From Hippopus hippopus (lineage: Eukaryota > Mollusca > Bivalvia > Cardiida > Cardiidae): 64,000 nucleotides of DNA. Where the stretch lies: the NCBI GenBank assembly GCA_946811185.2, contig OX328105.1:32615394-32679393 (forward strand), written 5' to 3'. The position numbers and the translations under genes were made by a program. Under the pieces are notes generated by a model that had not been told where the DNA came from, searched no databases, and saw nothing but the letters and a program-made list of their open reading frames with translations. Below, one piece after another: positions 1 to 12,352 of this stretch (the first letter of the stretch is position 1; every line of letters starts with the position of its first letter).

Positions 1-430
1 GATTTTAGTTTCTTACTCTTCAACTGAAGGCGGAAACAGTAGTTCCCGCGCACTAGGTAACTAGGTAAAATGCGCGTGCCTCTCAACAAGATGGAAATAT
101 GACGTCATTTACTCTACATTTCTCGCGCTTTACGTCACTGAATATTGTAATGCGTTTCTATGCGGAGGGGGTACGCCACGGGGAATAACCGAAAAGAACT
201 GTGCTGGATTTTGATGTAAGTCCCCCCATAAAAGGGTTTAAAGCATGAAATAGATAGAATATTTGTTGTTTTCGGTGAAAGATCGAAATTTATTTCATCG
301 AGTGGACATCATCGGTGATATTTTCACGTGTGGCGCAGCCACTCGTGAAAATATTACCGATGATGTTCACTCGATGAAATAAATTTCGATCTTTCACTGT
401 AAAAAACAAATATCCTCTATATACCATGTT
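1..430. repeat. Dispersed repeat with a large terminal palindrome, copy 1
   Basis: Positions 1-260 match, in reverse orientation, 32925-33160 (shared words include CTTCAACTGAAG, ATGCGGAGGGGGTA and TTTTGATGTAAGTCCCCCC). Positions 273-399 form a near-perfect hairpin with arms of about 60 bp (CGAAATTTATTTCATCGAGT and its complement). No coding sequence. Confidence 0.85.
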
Positions 431-865
431 TGGAACCGTATTTTACCCTGTGTAGATACGGATTTTTTTTTCTGTCTTGTTTGTCATTTTACCTGCGTGC
501 GACGCGTGTATTTGAGTCGGAATTTTTTAGGTATTTAATGATATTATATACCTATATACCGACTAAACCCAGCTAGACTTGAAGAAAGGATGTTTTCTAT
601 TTATCATAACCGTAGGAAAGGCCGCGCTCCTTGCATTGCTAAACATGTTAAAATGACATGTTTTATCGTAGTGAATGAATGTTCAAAGTATATAAAACCA
701 GTCATTAGAAAATGAAAACCTCTGTTCAAGTAAAATCCACCCACAGCTCTTAAATGATTAATTTTTCGCGTCATTTGACTCACTTAGAAAGCTATAGGCG
801 AGATTAAAACATTAACCCTTTACCCAACAAGCTAGTTTCATGGATTACAAACAAAGATTGCAGAA

Positions 866-1071
866 TTAACCCTTTACCAAACAATCCCGTGGTTTAACGA
901 CCCCAAGAAAGAAGGCATCTGAAAACTTTACCAGCATTTTCTCAAATTTTCCACAGTGTTTTTAATCCTCTGAAAGAATTTTTTTTATCGTTTAAGCCAC
1001 ATTTAATTTTTCCTCTGCAAGTACTTTGAACTTCGACCAGTCTTAAGTTTTTTCGTATGATATACAGTTAA
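866..1071. mobile_element. F4 element (TTAA-flanked MITE)
   Basis: Begins TTAACCCTTTACCAAACAAT and ends ATACAGTTAA. The hairpin middle is degenerate (only ACCAGCATTTTCTC remains of one arm). Confidence 0.7.
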
Positions 1072-1464
1072 ACATTGCACAAATGAAAAATACTTCAAGG
1101 TACATTACAGGAAAAATTGACGAAAAAGAAGGTTATTGCTTATTGCAAGCACTTGTCCCTTTTCCAACCAAATTAAAGATTGTTTGGTTTGTACGGTTTT
1201 GACAGCATTTTCTCTTACAAATCAGAAGTTCTGTGGCATTTACTGACCATAAAGACCTAAGATCAGACTCCTTAGAATGTACAATCTGGTCTTGAATCTG
1301 TACTGTCCATTTTTTAAAAAACTTACCTACCAAATAAATAGGCTTGACACAGCAAAATCAGGTTTATATTGCTAAATGCGAATTTTTCATTCATTTAGAT
1401 AGATCTATCTAAGGGTAAACGCATCACTATCTACAGACGAAAACTTTCAAGTCTAGCAGAAGAT

Positions 1465-1540
1465 TGCTTTGAGAAACATTGTGACAAGAGAAGAAACTGC
1501 TCGTCACGAGCAATTTCTCCTTTTATCACAATGTTTTCAA
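1465..1540. repeat. F4b hairpin (GAAACTGCTCGT/ACGAGCAATTTC)
   Basis: GAAACATTGTGACAAGAGAA, then a CTGCTCGTCACGAGCA stem-loop, then the complementary arm TCACAATGTTTTC. Same flanks as F4 but different stem sequence. Confidence 0.65.
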
Positions 1541-2055
1541 TGCATCCTTGTATTTGAATCTCTCTCAAATTTACAAGGGTAGTTTTGAAATTCGTTTGCC
1601 GAAATTTTGTTAGGGGGTTTGGGGGTTAAAGGCGGTTTTTATGGGTGACAGCGAAAAGGCGATCAAAAGCTAAAGAGACAATATTTAGCTCGGAGTTTAA
1701 AGCATTTTCTCCCCATAAACTTTCTAGTTACATTGAATAGCCCTGTCGCTTATTACTTTTGATGTTCGAGTTATTAACAATAAAATGACTGGTTTTCAGA
1801 TTTATTACTGTCACTTTTTTATGAAAATCAATTAAGCCCAGTCTCGTCTAAAATCGATTTTTTTGGCCTTTTTTTCCCTCGTTTTCTCTCAAGTTTTTCT
1901 TTTTTATTTTTTAAACATTTTCTTTTAAATTTCTCCCTTTGAAGGCCTCAAATTAGATCATCCCATAAGTCTCTTTGATTGTTCTTCTTTTATTTTCTGT
2001 GAAAAGGCCAATTTCTGAACAAATTTATCGATACTGTCACCAGATGTATAAATCC

Positions 2056-2192
2056 TTGCTTGATTTCTTGCTTGATTACTTGCTTGATTTCTTACTTGTT
2101 CGCTTCCTTCCTTCCTTCCTTCCTTCCTTCCTTCTAACCGACCGACCACCGACCGACCAACCGAAAAACCCACCGACCGACCCACCGACCGA
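2056..2192. repeat. Compound simple repeat: CTTG/GATTTC, CTTC, ACCG
   Basis: TTGCTTGATT-type repeats, then (CTTC)8 at 2103-2134, then an imperfect ACCG array. All open frames across it are artefacts. Confidence 0.9.
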
Positions 2193-2845
2193 GATATTCA
2201 TTTTATATTTTATTCTGTGAGCATTATATGTAATAAAGCAATCATTCGGTCCATGAAATTTGTGGTTTCTTTTCAAGTATCAAGCGCCTTGTTATGTCAG
2301 AAAGTCAGTGCATCTATCCGGCATAAGTTTTTGTCGTTTCTTCTTCTAGTAAAACGAACAAAATCTCTTTCTTGGCTACTGTCTGCTTTCCAACATTCCC
2401 GCATTCTCTCTGAAAAAAAAATGACGGACAAAATTAATTTTGCAACCATTTCATTTCAGTAACATCGATTTTGAAAAAAATAGAGTTTCACCCCTTTATT
2501 ACACAATCCCAAGTTTTAACGACCTTGAGGATAAAGACTTTTGAAAATATTCTGGGAAAAGGAGAAAAAAGCTGATTAAAAACGCTCGGAAAGGAATTAG
2601 CCGGGTTGGGAATTCGAACCATCGATCCCCTCTGTACGCTACCGACTGCGAAACAGGGTTCGGTATAAAGGGTGGTTAAAAAAAAAAGAGAGACCAAGAA
2701 AAAGATGGCAACAAATTTGCACGTAAATTCGACAGATTATTGGAGTTAATGAAATACCAGACACTTTGATCTGTTTATAATGGCCGAACCTTCCTGTCCT
2801 TCAAGGTGGTCAAACGGCAGCTAACTGACCATCCTGCATTCATAA

Positions 2846-3235
2846 TTAACTCTTTACCACATAGTTTTATTTAACGACCCTGAAGAAGAAGGCTTTTGAA
2901 AACCTTTTAGGAAAAAAAAAAACCTGGTAACCAGGATTTTCTCTTTTTCCCAAAAGGTTTTCTACCCTTCCAGAAACAAATTTAACATTCGATTCGCATT
3001 CATTTTATTGGCTACATATGCTTTCAGTTTGGACAAATCGAACCTTTTTGTCAGTCCATGGAAAGTTAGGTTCACATACAATACCTTCCGCAGACCAACT
3101 TTTTTTTCGACTTGCACTCAGCAGATCACTTTTGAAAACATTGCGGCAAAAGATGACATTGCTTGTCACAAACAATGTCTCCTTCTTCCACAATGTTTCC
3201 TTATGTAACCATGTAAATGTACAAAACATTTATTT
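2846..3235. mobile_element. F4 element plus adjacent F4-like fragment
   Basis: TTAACTCTTTACCACATAGT start, CCTGGTAACCAGGATTTTCT hairpin centre, GCTTTCAGTTTGGACAAATC right part to about 3065. A second F4b-type fragment follows at 3120-3205 (AACATTGCGGCAAAAG). Confidence 0.7.
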
Positions 3236-3423
3236 ATGCTGATTACCCACACTTTAAATGAATGTCTTCAACAATCATAATGAATGTAATCGGAGACCGT
3301 CTTCCACACTCGCATTATTTCAGTCTGTCCCTTTCCAAGATAAAAACAAATGATGTAGTCAAATTAAAGGATGACCTAAGATTGCTATAAAACAATGTGG
3401 TGGTAGGCGAAATTGTTAAAATA

Positions 3424-3492
3424 TTATTGAAATATTGTCAAACAAGGAATAATTCTACATGAATTCTTCCTTTTTTGACAATATTTCAATAA
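3424..3492. repeat. 70-bp AT-rich hairpin
   Basis: Arms TATTGAAATATTGTCAAA and TTTGACAATATTTCAATA enclose AAGGAATAATT/AATTCTTCCTT with a short loop near TACATG. No other copy seen in the window. Confidence 0.7.
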
Positions 3493-3599
3493 CTCATCTT
3501 CCTCAACTTTTCCCTTACTACAAAATTCAGACTTGTTTAAATTGAAAACGTTCCCATGCAATAATATAGTTGAATCTTAAATGACAGGATTTATTTTAA

Positions 3600-3728
3600 A
3601 AGGTAAAAAAAAAAACGTTAGAAATGGATGAAATGCTGGTACCAGGATTTTCTTTTTTTTCAAACATCCCCCCCCAAAAAAAAAATGCTAATGGTCGTTA
3701 AAACATGTTATAGTGTGGTAAAGAGTTA
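3600..3728. mobile_element. F4 element, reversed, damaged
   Basis: GAAATGCTGGTACCAGGATTTTC hairpin remains; ends AATGGTCGTTAAAAC...GTGGTAAAGAGTTAA at 3728. The C9A9 run is decay. Confidence 0.65.
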
Positions 3729-3750
3729 AATATATTGAATAGAATCTAAG

Positions 3751-3962
3751 TTAACCCTTATCCTGCTAAAGAACTTCAAATGAAACTTTCAAGCCGACAG
3801 TGAAAACCCAAGTTTTGTTATTTCAATTCTATTTTTTTAGAAAGACATCTACTTAACGGACAGTGTAGATCCAAGATCAGACTGCACGTTCTGTGCAGTC
3901 TGATCTTGATCTACAGTGTCCGCAAAAGGTCAGTGAGTCGCGCTTAACAGCCTAGGGGTTAA
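3751..3962. mobile_element. F1 element (full length, 212 bp)
   Basis: Flanked by TTAA on both sides: TTAACCCTTATCCTGCTAAA at the left, TTAACAGCCTAGGGGTTAA at the right. Central hairpin GATCAGACTGCACG / GTGCAGTCTGATC, extended by GACAGTGTAGAT. Confidence 0.85.
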
Positions 3963-4344
3963 GGAGAAGGATGAAACGTCATTTTACGTTTGATGAATAT
4001 TTTTATGATTGTCTTAGAACTTTTCAATATTGACTACTAAACAAGTTTTTATGACAAAGTATCAAACTATAACCCAGGTAACGACAGGTAAAAAAGTGAA
4101 CAGATGATATTTATTGGAATTCACCTTAGTTTCTAACAAGCAGAAGACAAACTAACATCTAATCTGAAGAAAATTATAGCATCGTCATTGTACGGCTGCA
4201 TAAGCTTTTCCAATAACATTTCTGGGACGAAAAAGGGGCATTACTGTGTCGTAAATATTCTGAGGTTTATCTGCCTTTTTGGCACGGTTTCGGTTTTTTT
4301 TTTATAGATTATCCCTAAGTAATCCAAGTTTGAAGTTAATATAA

Positions 4345-4690
4345 AAGCTAAAGGCCAACTAGCGACCAAAATGAAACATCTCAGGGGACAAACTGCAGAT
4401 AAATTTGATTCATACCATTTGAAAGTGTTGATATTATCCTGGGTCTGATAATGTGTTACAGTACAGTGTCAAGGTAACAGTCCAAAAAATGTTTTAAAAC
4501 TAGAACAGAAGTTGCCAACGTTTGTTCCAGTTCTAAGATTCTTTTTTTTTTTTACCGGAGACAGGAACATTGACAGAACGTACTGCAACACATTGTCAAA
4601 TCCGTAATAATATCCATACTTTTAAGTCGTACGATTTAAATTTCGACCCCGATTTTTTTTTTTTTTTTTTACATTTGACTACTATTGGGC
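4345..4690. mobile_element. F5 element
   Basis: Left end AAAGGCCAACTAGCGACCAA, right end TTTGACTACTATTGGGCC; inner arms AACTGCAGATAAATTTGATT and TTTAAGTCGTACGATTTAAA flank a less conserved middle. Confidence 0.7.
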
Positions 4691-4974
4691 CCTCAATGAC
4701 AGAGATATTAGAAATGTCAAAGTTTTTACACCACGACAAAGTAGGCAACAACAGGGCTATGACAATACGTCGCCGTTTGCCTCAAAATTGCCGAGCTAGA
4801 ATACAAAACTGTTACACATTTTTTTAGCAAGTATTTAGGTACCTACCGCATTGAATTCGTTTGTTTGGTATCTTTATTCATTCATTTTGTAGGACGTTTG
4901 ACAGGACTGTTTTTGGACTCGGAAAAATTGGTACGGCCATGGAACGCAAAAAGCGTTGCCAGTGTCGAAGACAC

Positions 4975-5182
4975 ATCCGTGTTTTAACCACCCTAATTAA
5001 GTAGCCTTGTGAAAACATTGCCGGAAAAAAAGAAATTGCAGAGAACCAGCATATTCTCCTTTCTACACAATGTTTTCTACCCTAAAACAAATTCCAAGTT
5101 TTGAGCCTAATGAAACTTTCTCGTCTGCAAATGCTTTCAATTTTGGTAGAGCGTAAAAATTTTGTCGTTCGCAAAAGGGTTA
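4975..5182. mobile_element. F4 element
   Basis: ACCACCCTAATTAAGTAGCC left part, GAACCAGCATATTCTCC centre, TTTTGTCGTTCGCAAAAGGG then TTAA right end. Confidence 0.65.
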
Positions 5183-5610
5183 AAATGGAAGATAGAGGGA
5201 GCGATTTTGATTTTAAATTTGAAAATATTAATTATTCTCCACTAAACCATATGTTCTGAGTATTATTAAAATCGTCTCATCAAGATGCTTCTAAAAGAGA
5301 AATAATGACTTGAGAATACCATCACTCCCTCTTATCTGGAGCATGTGAAGAAGTCAAAACTTGGACGTATAGTTAAAAGAAAAAGCACTGGTGCGATAAT
5401 TGACTTATCATGGCTCCAAATAAAACTGACCACAACCATCCGGTTTATTTTCATACGTCGTTAATATCACTAATGATGGACAATGGTACGTCAGTTCGGC
5501 CATACTTATCAGCTTGACCCCCATCATTATAAAACAGTAAATCTGTCGTCATGGAGATGTGAAATGAACAGTGCAAGATGGTTGTTGTTGTATTTACATG
5601 TACGTCTCTC

Positions 5611-5613
<3 letters not shown>

Positions 5614-5658
<45 letters not shown>
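5614..5658. repeat. (CT)n microsatellite
   Basis: About 22 CT units. The Ser/Leu and Arg/Glu repeat open frames across it are artefacts. Confidence 0.95.
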
Positions 5659-5659
<1 letters not shown>

Positions 5660-5660
<1 letters not shown>

Positions 5661-5915
5661 CACCTCGCCCGGTCGCAACTTGCAGAACTGAAACCACAGG
5701 GTCGATTTCCAACTCGAATAATTTCTTTCCGAAGACTGATGATAGTCATTGCAACAGGATTCACTCCTCTCTCACTTTTATGCATTGTTTCAAGATTGTT
5801 TATGCGGTATGCTTGGAAGAAAATACAGTGCGAAAAATGTTAACAGGAAATCAAAGAAAGCGAGGGTGAGTATTCTGGCCGCGGCGATATAACTGAAAAA
5901 GTGTTGAAAACGGCG
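5660..5915 (+). repeat. S2 SINE-like element
   Basis: Shares GGTCGATTTCCAACTCGAAT, TTTCCGAAGACTGATGATAG and the GGTGAGTATTCTGGCCGCGG-to-GTTGAAAACGGCG tail with the copies at 36690-36960 and 50615-50925. The GTTCGA-type B-box region suggests tRNA ancestry. Confidence 0.6.
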
Positions 5916-5949
5916 TTTATCAAAAGCATGCGTCAGATTCTCTTTTCCT

Positions 5950-8900
5950 TTCCTTTTTTTGTAACGGTATTAATAAACGAAAAATTTGAATAAAAACAAG
6001 GGAAATATTGCAGTAAATTTTGAGCAATAATCTTATACACCGATTAAATGTTTGAATTGAATTCAATCAGTCACAATTAAAAATAAAGCATATTTTAAAA
6101 GGAGTCTGAAACGGAAATGTGCGAATACATTTAAATAACGTTTCTGGCTAACATACCATTTTCTGTAACCAAATAAAAGCAGTGTCGTAAAGAAACAATC
6201 ATATCCATATTATATAGCTATGGCGCGTTAATGCAAAAAACAAAAAAGCGATAGGTATCCATAAAAGAAATGAAGCAAATAAATTCTTATTGTTTTCAGC
6301 TAAAGATATATCATTGACCATACTTAAGACATCTGCTTCTGAAACAATTTTGTAGCAGACGACATTTGAAAAAAAAAGATGCTTGTAAAGTATGGATAAT
6401 CAACAATGATGAAGAAAAACATGCATAAACAAAAACTTCTGAAAACATAGTGCAAAAATTAGACATTGCTCGACACGAGAAGTTTAGTCATTTCTCCACT
6501 TGTCTCTTTTGTTTTTTGAAACCTGTTTGCTGCAAGACGCAAAACGTCGTCAGCAGGGAGATGCAGGGTTACAAGAATAAAACGACCGGTCAAAAACAGC
6601 CATGAAAAAGAAGCATAAAAGTCAGATTCTCACGTTTGATTGTTAATTACTTGACAAACAGCCGCCATTAGAAGGTGAATTGGTCGATTTGTTCATCCAG
6701 CAAGTTTTATAGGCGAATGATGATGAGGCCGAGCCCCACACAGGTCGGTGATATCAATAAAACCTTCTCTGATAACCCTTTTAGCCTAATAGGTGACAAA
6801 ACAACAGACATTTTTGTAGACAGCATAGATCAAGATCAGACTACACAGAACGTGCAGTCTCATCTTAGATCTTTACCGTCCGCTTCTTTTATAAAGCCCT
6901 TCGGATTTTTTTTCTGATTTTTAGTGTATGTTATTTTCGGCTGTCGAAAAATCTCGAGTTTATATACAACGTAATAGTGTTTGGCACTGACAGTGTTAAG
7001 GCCATACCTGAATTACATGTGCATCATTGTCACCTTTTCCCACAATAATTTCATCCATTTCAATGACAAACCCAATTATTTTAACCACATTCAATATGAC
7101 ATCTGCAGTTGCTATCAATTTGGACCCGGTGATTTCTTCTTTTGTTTGATAAAGAGTTAAACCGCAAAAGAAAGTCAGTCAACAATAGATCCTTGTAATA
7201 TGTCTGAAATACTATCAAAATCATTATTTTCTCTATTGAAAACACCAACGAAAACAACAACCACACAAACAGAGCAAAAATCCGAATATGGCAGGTCTTA
7301 CATATGTAGTTGATCTGTTGTACATGTAGTTGTATGACAGAAAACACCACCGAATATAGACAATCGTGTTTTCCAAGTTGAATAAGAGTCCCAGAAATAA
7401 CATGTATTTGAAAGTCAGAAACATGGACATGCATTACCAAATACGCTCGTGGTATGTTGTAGGTATCTGTATCAAGAAATGACCAGCTGATTTTCCAAAA
7501 TTCAGCGCTCTGAGTGTAAACAAGAAACTTGTTTGAAAAAGATAAATGGCGTAAGAGGCGCTGGGATATGAATACATGTATTTAATTTTTTTTTTTTTGT
7601 GTGTGGTTGAATATGAGGAGGAAAATTGACAAGCAGTTGTCTCCTTTTCCTCATTGTCTTGCATATTTTTGAAAAGTGATTTTTCTTATTAGAGGTCTAC
7701 ATGTATGTATCTGAAGATTAGCTATAAATCCAAGTTAGCGTTCAGAAAAGAGTATTTGCTGCTAAAATTGAAGTCAGAAGGTTTGGAAAGACATACAGAC
7801 GTACTGTAATGGGTTACAGGGAAACGCATAAAAAATTATTGGTAAAAGAAAATATCAACCATATTCCTTTGCTACGCTTTGAATAAGCTCCGGGGTAGTG
7901 GTAGCAATGCTTGTATATTGGTATCATAAATGTGCCCGTAAATAGGCCCACGGAGGCCCGCAAAAAAAGAGCTACAATTTTAACCAGTCTCACATTATTA
8001 TTTATCAATTTGAATATATTAATACCTGGAAGTAGGTCAATAGCCAGCCTGTTCAGCTACGACGAAAAATAAGTCAGTGTTACACTAGAGGATATGTTTC
8101 TTCCTACCTTGTGTGGCTTTGTAAGACGTGTTGGGCTTCATGATTATAATATTGTTTAAGTTACAAATACAATACTGATTCATTTTAAAATGGAAATGAA
8201 AACATGCATATAAATACCAAAACATAATCCACAAAACTGACTTATAGTTCTGTCACGGTAACACAGACCACATCAAATCCACATTGAACTGCATTTCACA
8301 TAATGCAACGAAAGTGTCTTGTGTATAGCCCAAGTAGTAATTCTGCTGATAAAATTCGTAACATTGTGTCAAAAACAATCTGTTTATTGGTTGACAAGAT
8401 TTTAATGAAACATCTGAATATTTCGTGACACCTACTTCGACACGGCTCGTTTTCCGAAATGACTAATTTACAATAACTATTGTTACAACATCCTAAAGTT
8501 CTGACTCCGGTAAAATCACATTAATCTGGTCTTCACGGAATGGCAGAAACGGACGAAGAGAGTGTCGGGATATAATTTGTCAAAGTTAAATGATGCCACA
8601 CAACATTTCTATTTTTAGATGTATTGTACCATGGATACGTCTTTTACAACACTAAAATGCCGTTGGCGTATATACCGTTGTCTGCGCATGTCATATTCTT
8701 CGAAGATTCGACCTGTCTGCTATGACGCATCACCCATCCCCGAATACTTGGGAAAAGTAGGACTTATACCGAGGCTATTAGCATATTACCCAAGCATGTA
8801 GGGGCTGTTTTAATAAATGACCGATGCATAGATTACATGCTAACCGATCATAGCTGAATGAATCGCACCAGGTAGCGTTTTATTGAGTAAACGTTTATTT

Positions 8901-9360
8901 CATTTTGAAATTCAAAGTAACGGTTGTTGTTTTGAAACGTAGTCCGGTTCTGTACCCAGAATGCCCAAATTAGATAGATGTGTATTTGTAGAATGCCATC
9001 TAGCGGGAGATAATGGCGTATATACTGGTAGCTGTATAAGATGGCTAGTGACCTACTTTGTGGCATCAGTCTCAAATGAATAATAAGTCATTTGCAATTG
9101 GTACAAAATCTGGACATGTTAATTCTGCAAGCCATTGTGAACCTTTTCGCCCCATTTATGACACCAATATACAACTTTAAGTTGCTACCGTCAATCGATA
9201 CCCCACGGCGCACATGCACATCATAGCAAATGGCCCAACCAACCTGAAATCAAACCTTTGATTTCAACACCGCAGCACCCATCGGATTTTCAAAGCTTTT
9301 AAAGGAATGCCAATTCTGATTGGCTATACTAAATGGTTACCCTCTAAACTAAGAATTCGA
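5950..9360. other. Non-coding region with degenerate repeats
   Basis: Contains an F4b hairpin remnant (about 6440-6520), an F1b-type fragment (6774-6970), and long-diverged fragments at 7860-8080 and 9090-9235 that resemble 40815-41150 (GTAGGTCAATAGCCAGCC, TTGCTACC..AATCGATACC). 7000-7860 shows nothing recognisable. Confidence 0.55.
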
Positions 9361-9384
9361 ACAAGAATGCCACTAAAATAAATT

Positions 9385-9620
9385 TTTTTTAACCTTTTTC
9401 CACACGACAAAAATTTAGAGCAGACCATATTTCAGGCATTTACTGAGGACATATATGATATGTGGCTCAAATTGACATTTCTTTCTTTTGATAAGCTAGA
9501 CACATTGTGGGAAAAGGAGAAGACGCTGGCTACCAGAATTTTCTCCTATTCCAAAAATGGTTTCAAAAGCTGTCTTCTTCAGGGACGTTAAAACTCCGGA
9601 TTATTTGGTAAATGGTAATT
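9385..9620. mobile_element. F4 element, reversed
   Basis: ACACATTGTGGGAAAAGGAG, GCTGGCTACCAGAATTTTCTCC hairpin, GGGACGTTAAAACTCCGGAT and TTTGGTAAATGG right flank. Confidence 0.7.
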
Positions 9621-9994
9621 TGGCTCAGAGTTATGAAAATTTTTCGACGGGAACATTAAACAACATCGTTTCTATGTATTGCAGAAAAACTCCAGTTGCC
9701 CCCTATTACCAGAGTCTTCTGGGACGCTGTCAGGGTATATTTTCTGGCTACTTCTGGAAGTTCGATCCCCGGAGGAATAGATAATGTTGAATGTAAAGTT
9801 CTGTTTCGTTCTCAAAAGTTTCGAAGTACTGAGTTATTCTCCTGGTAAAACAGTTCTGTTATATCGAATAAAGCCAGTACAAATACATATGTTAGTACAA
9901 GGAAACTAGAAAGCAATGAAAGGATCACATAATAGAGAAGGGTTTTAAAACATAAAGACAAGAGTCAGACAGGGAGAATTAGGTGTGGTAGTAG

Positions 9995-10110
9995 AAGAAA
10001 AAGGAGAAGAAGAAGAAGAAGGAGGAGAAGAAGAAAACAACAACAACAACAAGGAGAAGAAGAAGAAGATGACGATGACAATGACTAGGAGGAAGAAGAA
10101 GATGATCTGG
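9995..10110. repeat. GAA/GGA/ACA trinucleotide-rich purine block
   Basis: Runs of GAAGAAGAAGAAGAAGG and ACAACAACAACAACAAGG on the plus strand. Confidence 0.9.
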
Positions 10111-10357
10111 AAAATTAGAAAGACTCATATTGTCATTTAGATTTGACCATACTGACCAAACACATTTGTAGACGACAAGTTGTATGTGACTAAAATTATC
10201 GATATTTTCACAAACGAGACAGAAAACATTCTTTGAAAAGCAGAAAAAGCTGATTACCAGCATTTTTCTTCTTTTTCCTCAATGTTTTCGAATGCCTTCT
10301 TTCTGAGAGAGTCGGAAAAAAGAGGAATTGTGTGGAAAAGGGCTAGAACATGCATTG

Positions 10358-10502
10358 TTAACCCTTGGGATGCTAAGCGTAATTTAAGGACCTTTTGAGG
10401 ACAATGTAGATCACGATCAGACTGCACAAAACGAAAAAAAAATGGGTTTTTACTATAAGCTTGAAAGTTCCAATTCACTTATTAATCAAGTCAAAGGTTA
10501 AT
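10358..10502. mobile_element. F1 element with half its hairpin deleted
   Basis: TTAACCCTTGGGATGCTAAG start and CAAGTCAAAGGTTAA end are present, but after CAGACTGCACAAAACG the second hairpin arm is missing. Confidence 0.7.
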
Positions 10503-11580
10503 CAATAGGGTAATAAGGCCGTTACATATAGCAAGAGAGATTGGATTTTTTCATCATTATTTAATAATTCTTTCATTGTGAAAGAGAAAAAACGATATAA
10601 AAATAGAAATACAACAGTTTCTGTACAATATTTGTGTCATTCTGCAAAATTCTTTCCATAGAATGTGAAGTATAATATTTTTCTTTTTTTACATACATAT
10701 AGGATCTGACAAGAGTCGGTGTTTGAGATAAAATTTTATTAAACTGTTCCACAACTTTTGCCATTGGCGAGCTTAATAACATTTTTTTTTTTTTTTTTTG
10801 GACGAGTTTAATAAAATTTTACCTCAAATGCCAACAAATGTAAGATTCTTTTTATTATATAACTTATATATTACGTAAGTCCTTCTTGTTTCTTTGACAG
10901 GTTTGTACATCACAGACAAAAAATTGTCCAAAGAACCTTGCATATAACAGTTTTGTTTTATACTAGTATGTAAAGAGACTAAAATTTGCAGCTTTGTCAC
11001 GATCATCAGTTTTGACCGTCAATTTCACACTGGAGTCTTGGTCGGCAATGTATTAGAAATGAGGCGTATAATTACTGCGTGTTGACCAAATATGGTATTA
11101 TTTTCTTATCTCACACGTGTGTGAGACAAAAAAGAAATCGTTATGGCTGTCGTACATTAAAAACAAGGGGACTTATGTGATAAAATGAAATACAATATAC
11201 GTCGTAAATTTCCTCCAGTTTCACTCAGCTAGTCAATAAAAAGGGTAATGCAGAAGAGGATTTTGAAAATAATTTTACTTGCTATTAGTAAATTGTGCTT
11301 TTGAAACAATTTTTTCAAGAGCGGTCTTCAACACAGACAAAAATTCATCCGAAGAAGGTTACGTTGCGGTTAAACTAATACACTCTCATTTCTTCTAATA
11401 CAACAAATTCTATAACGGATTTTCAAAGAATGTGTTCAAATTTTTTTCTACCGTAATTTTGTATTAGAAGTTCATGGTGTTTATTTATTTCAGTCAATAC
11501 TGTTGTAGGTTATAGGTTATTTAAGGTATGATTGGTCTAGCAATTTTATCTATACCACACACACTAAAGAAGAAAATATG
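10503..11580. other. AT-rich non-coding DNA
   Basis: No repeat family or gene recognised. Two T/A homopolymers and a pair of related GTTTAATAAAATTTT-type stretches at 10730-10830. Confidence 0.6.
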
Positions 11581-11587
11581 ACATATT

Positions 11588-11960
11588 TAAAGACCCAGTA
11601 GCGGCTAAAAGGAAACAATGTGGTTCGTAAAATGCATTTAAATCCAAATTATACTTTTTAAAGTATGGAAATTACTGTAAGAATGAAAATCTGCCTTTGT
11701 ACGATCTGTCCAAGTGTTAGTCGCTGGCAGAAAAATGAACTTTGAAACCAAGTAAAAGGTAAGCAAAACTTGAGCGACCTGGTAACATTTTACCTAGTTT
11801 TAAAATTCGTTTTTCTGTAAGCGAGTAACACTTTGACTGACCGTGCATTAAGAGATTAACATCTTTACAATAATTTCTCTACTTTGAATGGATGATTTAA
11901 ATTTAAATGCATTTTTATCACACACATTGTTTACTTTTGTCTGCTATTGGGTCTTTAAAG
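11588..11960. mobile_element. F5 element, full length
   Basis: Ends AAAGACCCAGTAGCGGCTAA and TGTCTGCTATTGGGTCTTTA are inverted. Inside, AATGCATTTAAATCCAAATT and ATTTAAATTTAAATGCATTT continue the inversion. 370 bp, no reading frame. Confidence 0.8.
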
Positions 11961-12025
11961 TATGTCATTATTTTTTTTCTCCCGGGTGACTTATATAGCT
12001 GAAACTGCTGGAGCACTCATGCATA

Positions 12026-12170
12026 TTTATTCAGTTACAACAACATTGTATTCTAATCAAAGTATGAGTGATCTAGCGATTTCAACTAAACCACAAAAAG
12101 GTAAGAAGAAAATATGACTTTCAGTGAACCCTTAAAGTGATATTAAATTTTTGACGGCCAAAATTTTATT
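12026..12170 (-). promoter_or_regulatory. Candidate Evx polyadenylation signals
   Basis: Two minus-strand AATAAA hexamers lie about 430 bp (12170-12165) and 570 bp (12031-12026) past the Evx stop. Such hexamers are common by chance in AT-rich DNA, so this is only a candidate 3' end. The further one lies beyond the F5 element boundary. Confidence 0.25.
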
Positions 12171-12234
12171 ATCTCGACGTCTTTTGACGACTTAAAAAGA
12201 AAACCCACAAAAAACTAGAAAACTTTCATCTACT

Positions 12235-12352
12235 GGGTTTGACTAAACAAGCAGACGGTTAAGACCCAAGATTAGACTGCACTTTCTGTGTAGTGTGATC
12301 TTGATCTAGGCCGTCCGCGAAATCCCTTTTTTCGCCTATGGCGGGGAGACGA
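12235..12352. repeat. F1b fragment in the Evx 3' flank
   Basis: AGATTAGACTGCACTTTCTG / GTAGTGTGATCTTGATCTAG hairpin, then CGCCTATGGCGGGGAGACG, as in the F1b copy at 48746-48959. Confidence 0.65.

Larger units (their letters stand above)
431..2845. other. Non-coding, AT-rich, with repeat fragments
   Basis: Holds an F4 copy (866-1071), a 4b-type hairpin (about 1465-1540), a CTTC/ACCG simple-repeat block (2056-2192) and an F4 left half (about 2488-2575). Short open frames here are driven by simple repeats. Confidence 0.7.

Noticed and set aside
5451..5869. Several Ser/Leu- or Arg/Glu-repeat frames
   Set aside because: They are translations of the (CT)n tract; the same applies to 39875-40302 over (AG)n and 1958-2276 over CTTC/ACCG.
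11100..11130. TCACACGTGTGTGA palindrome as a possible regulatory E-box
   Set aside because: An isolated CACGTG in non-conserved AT-rich DNA is too weak to annotate.
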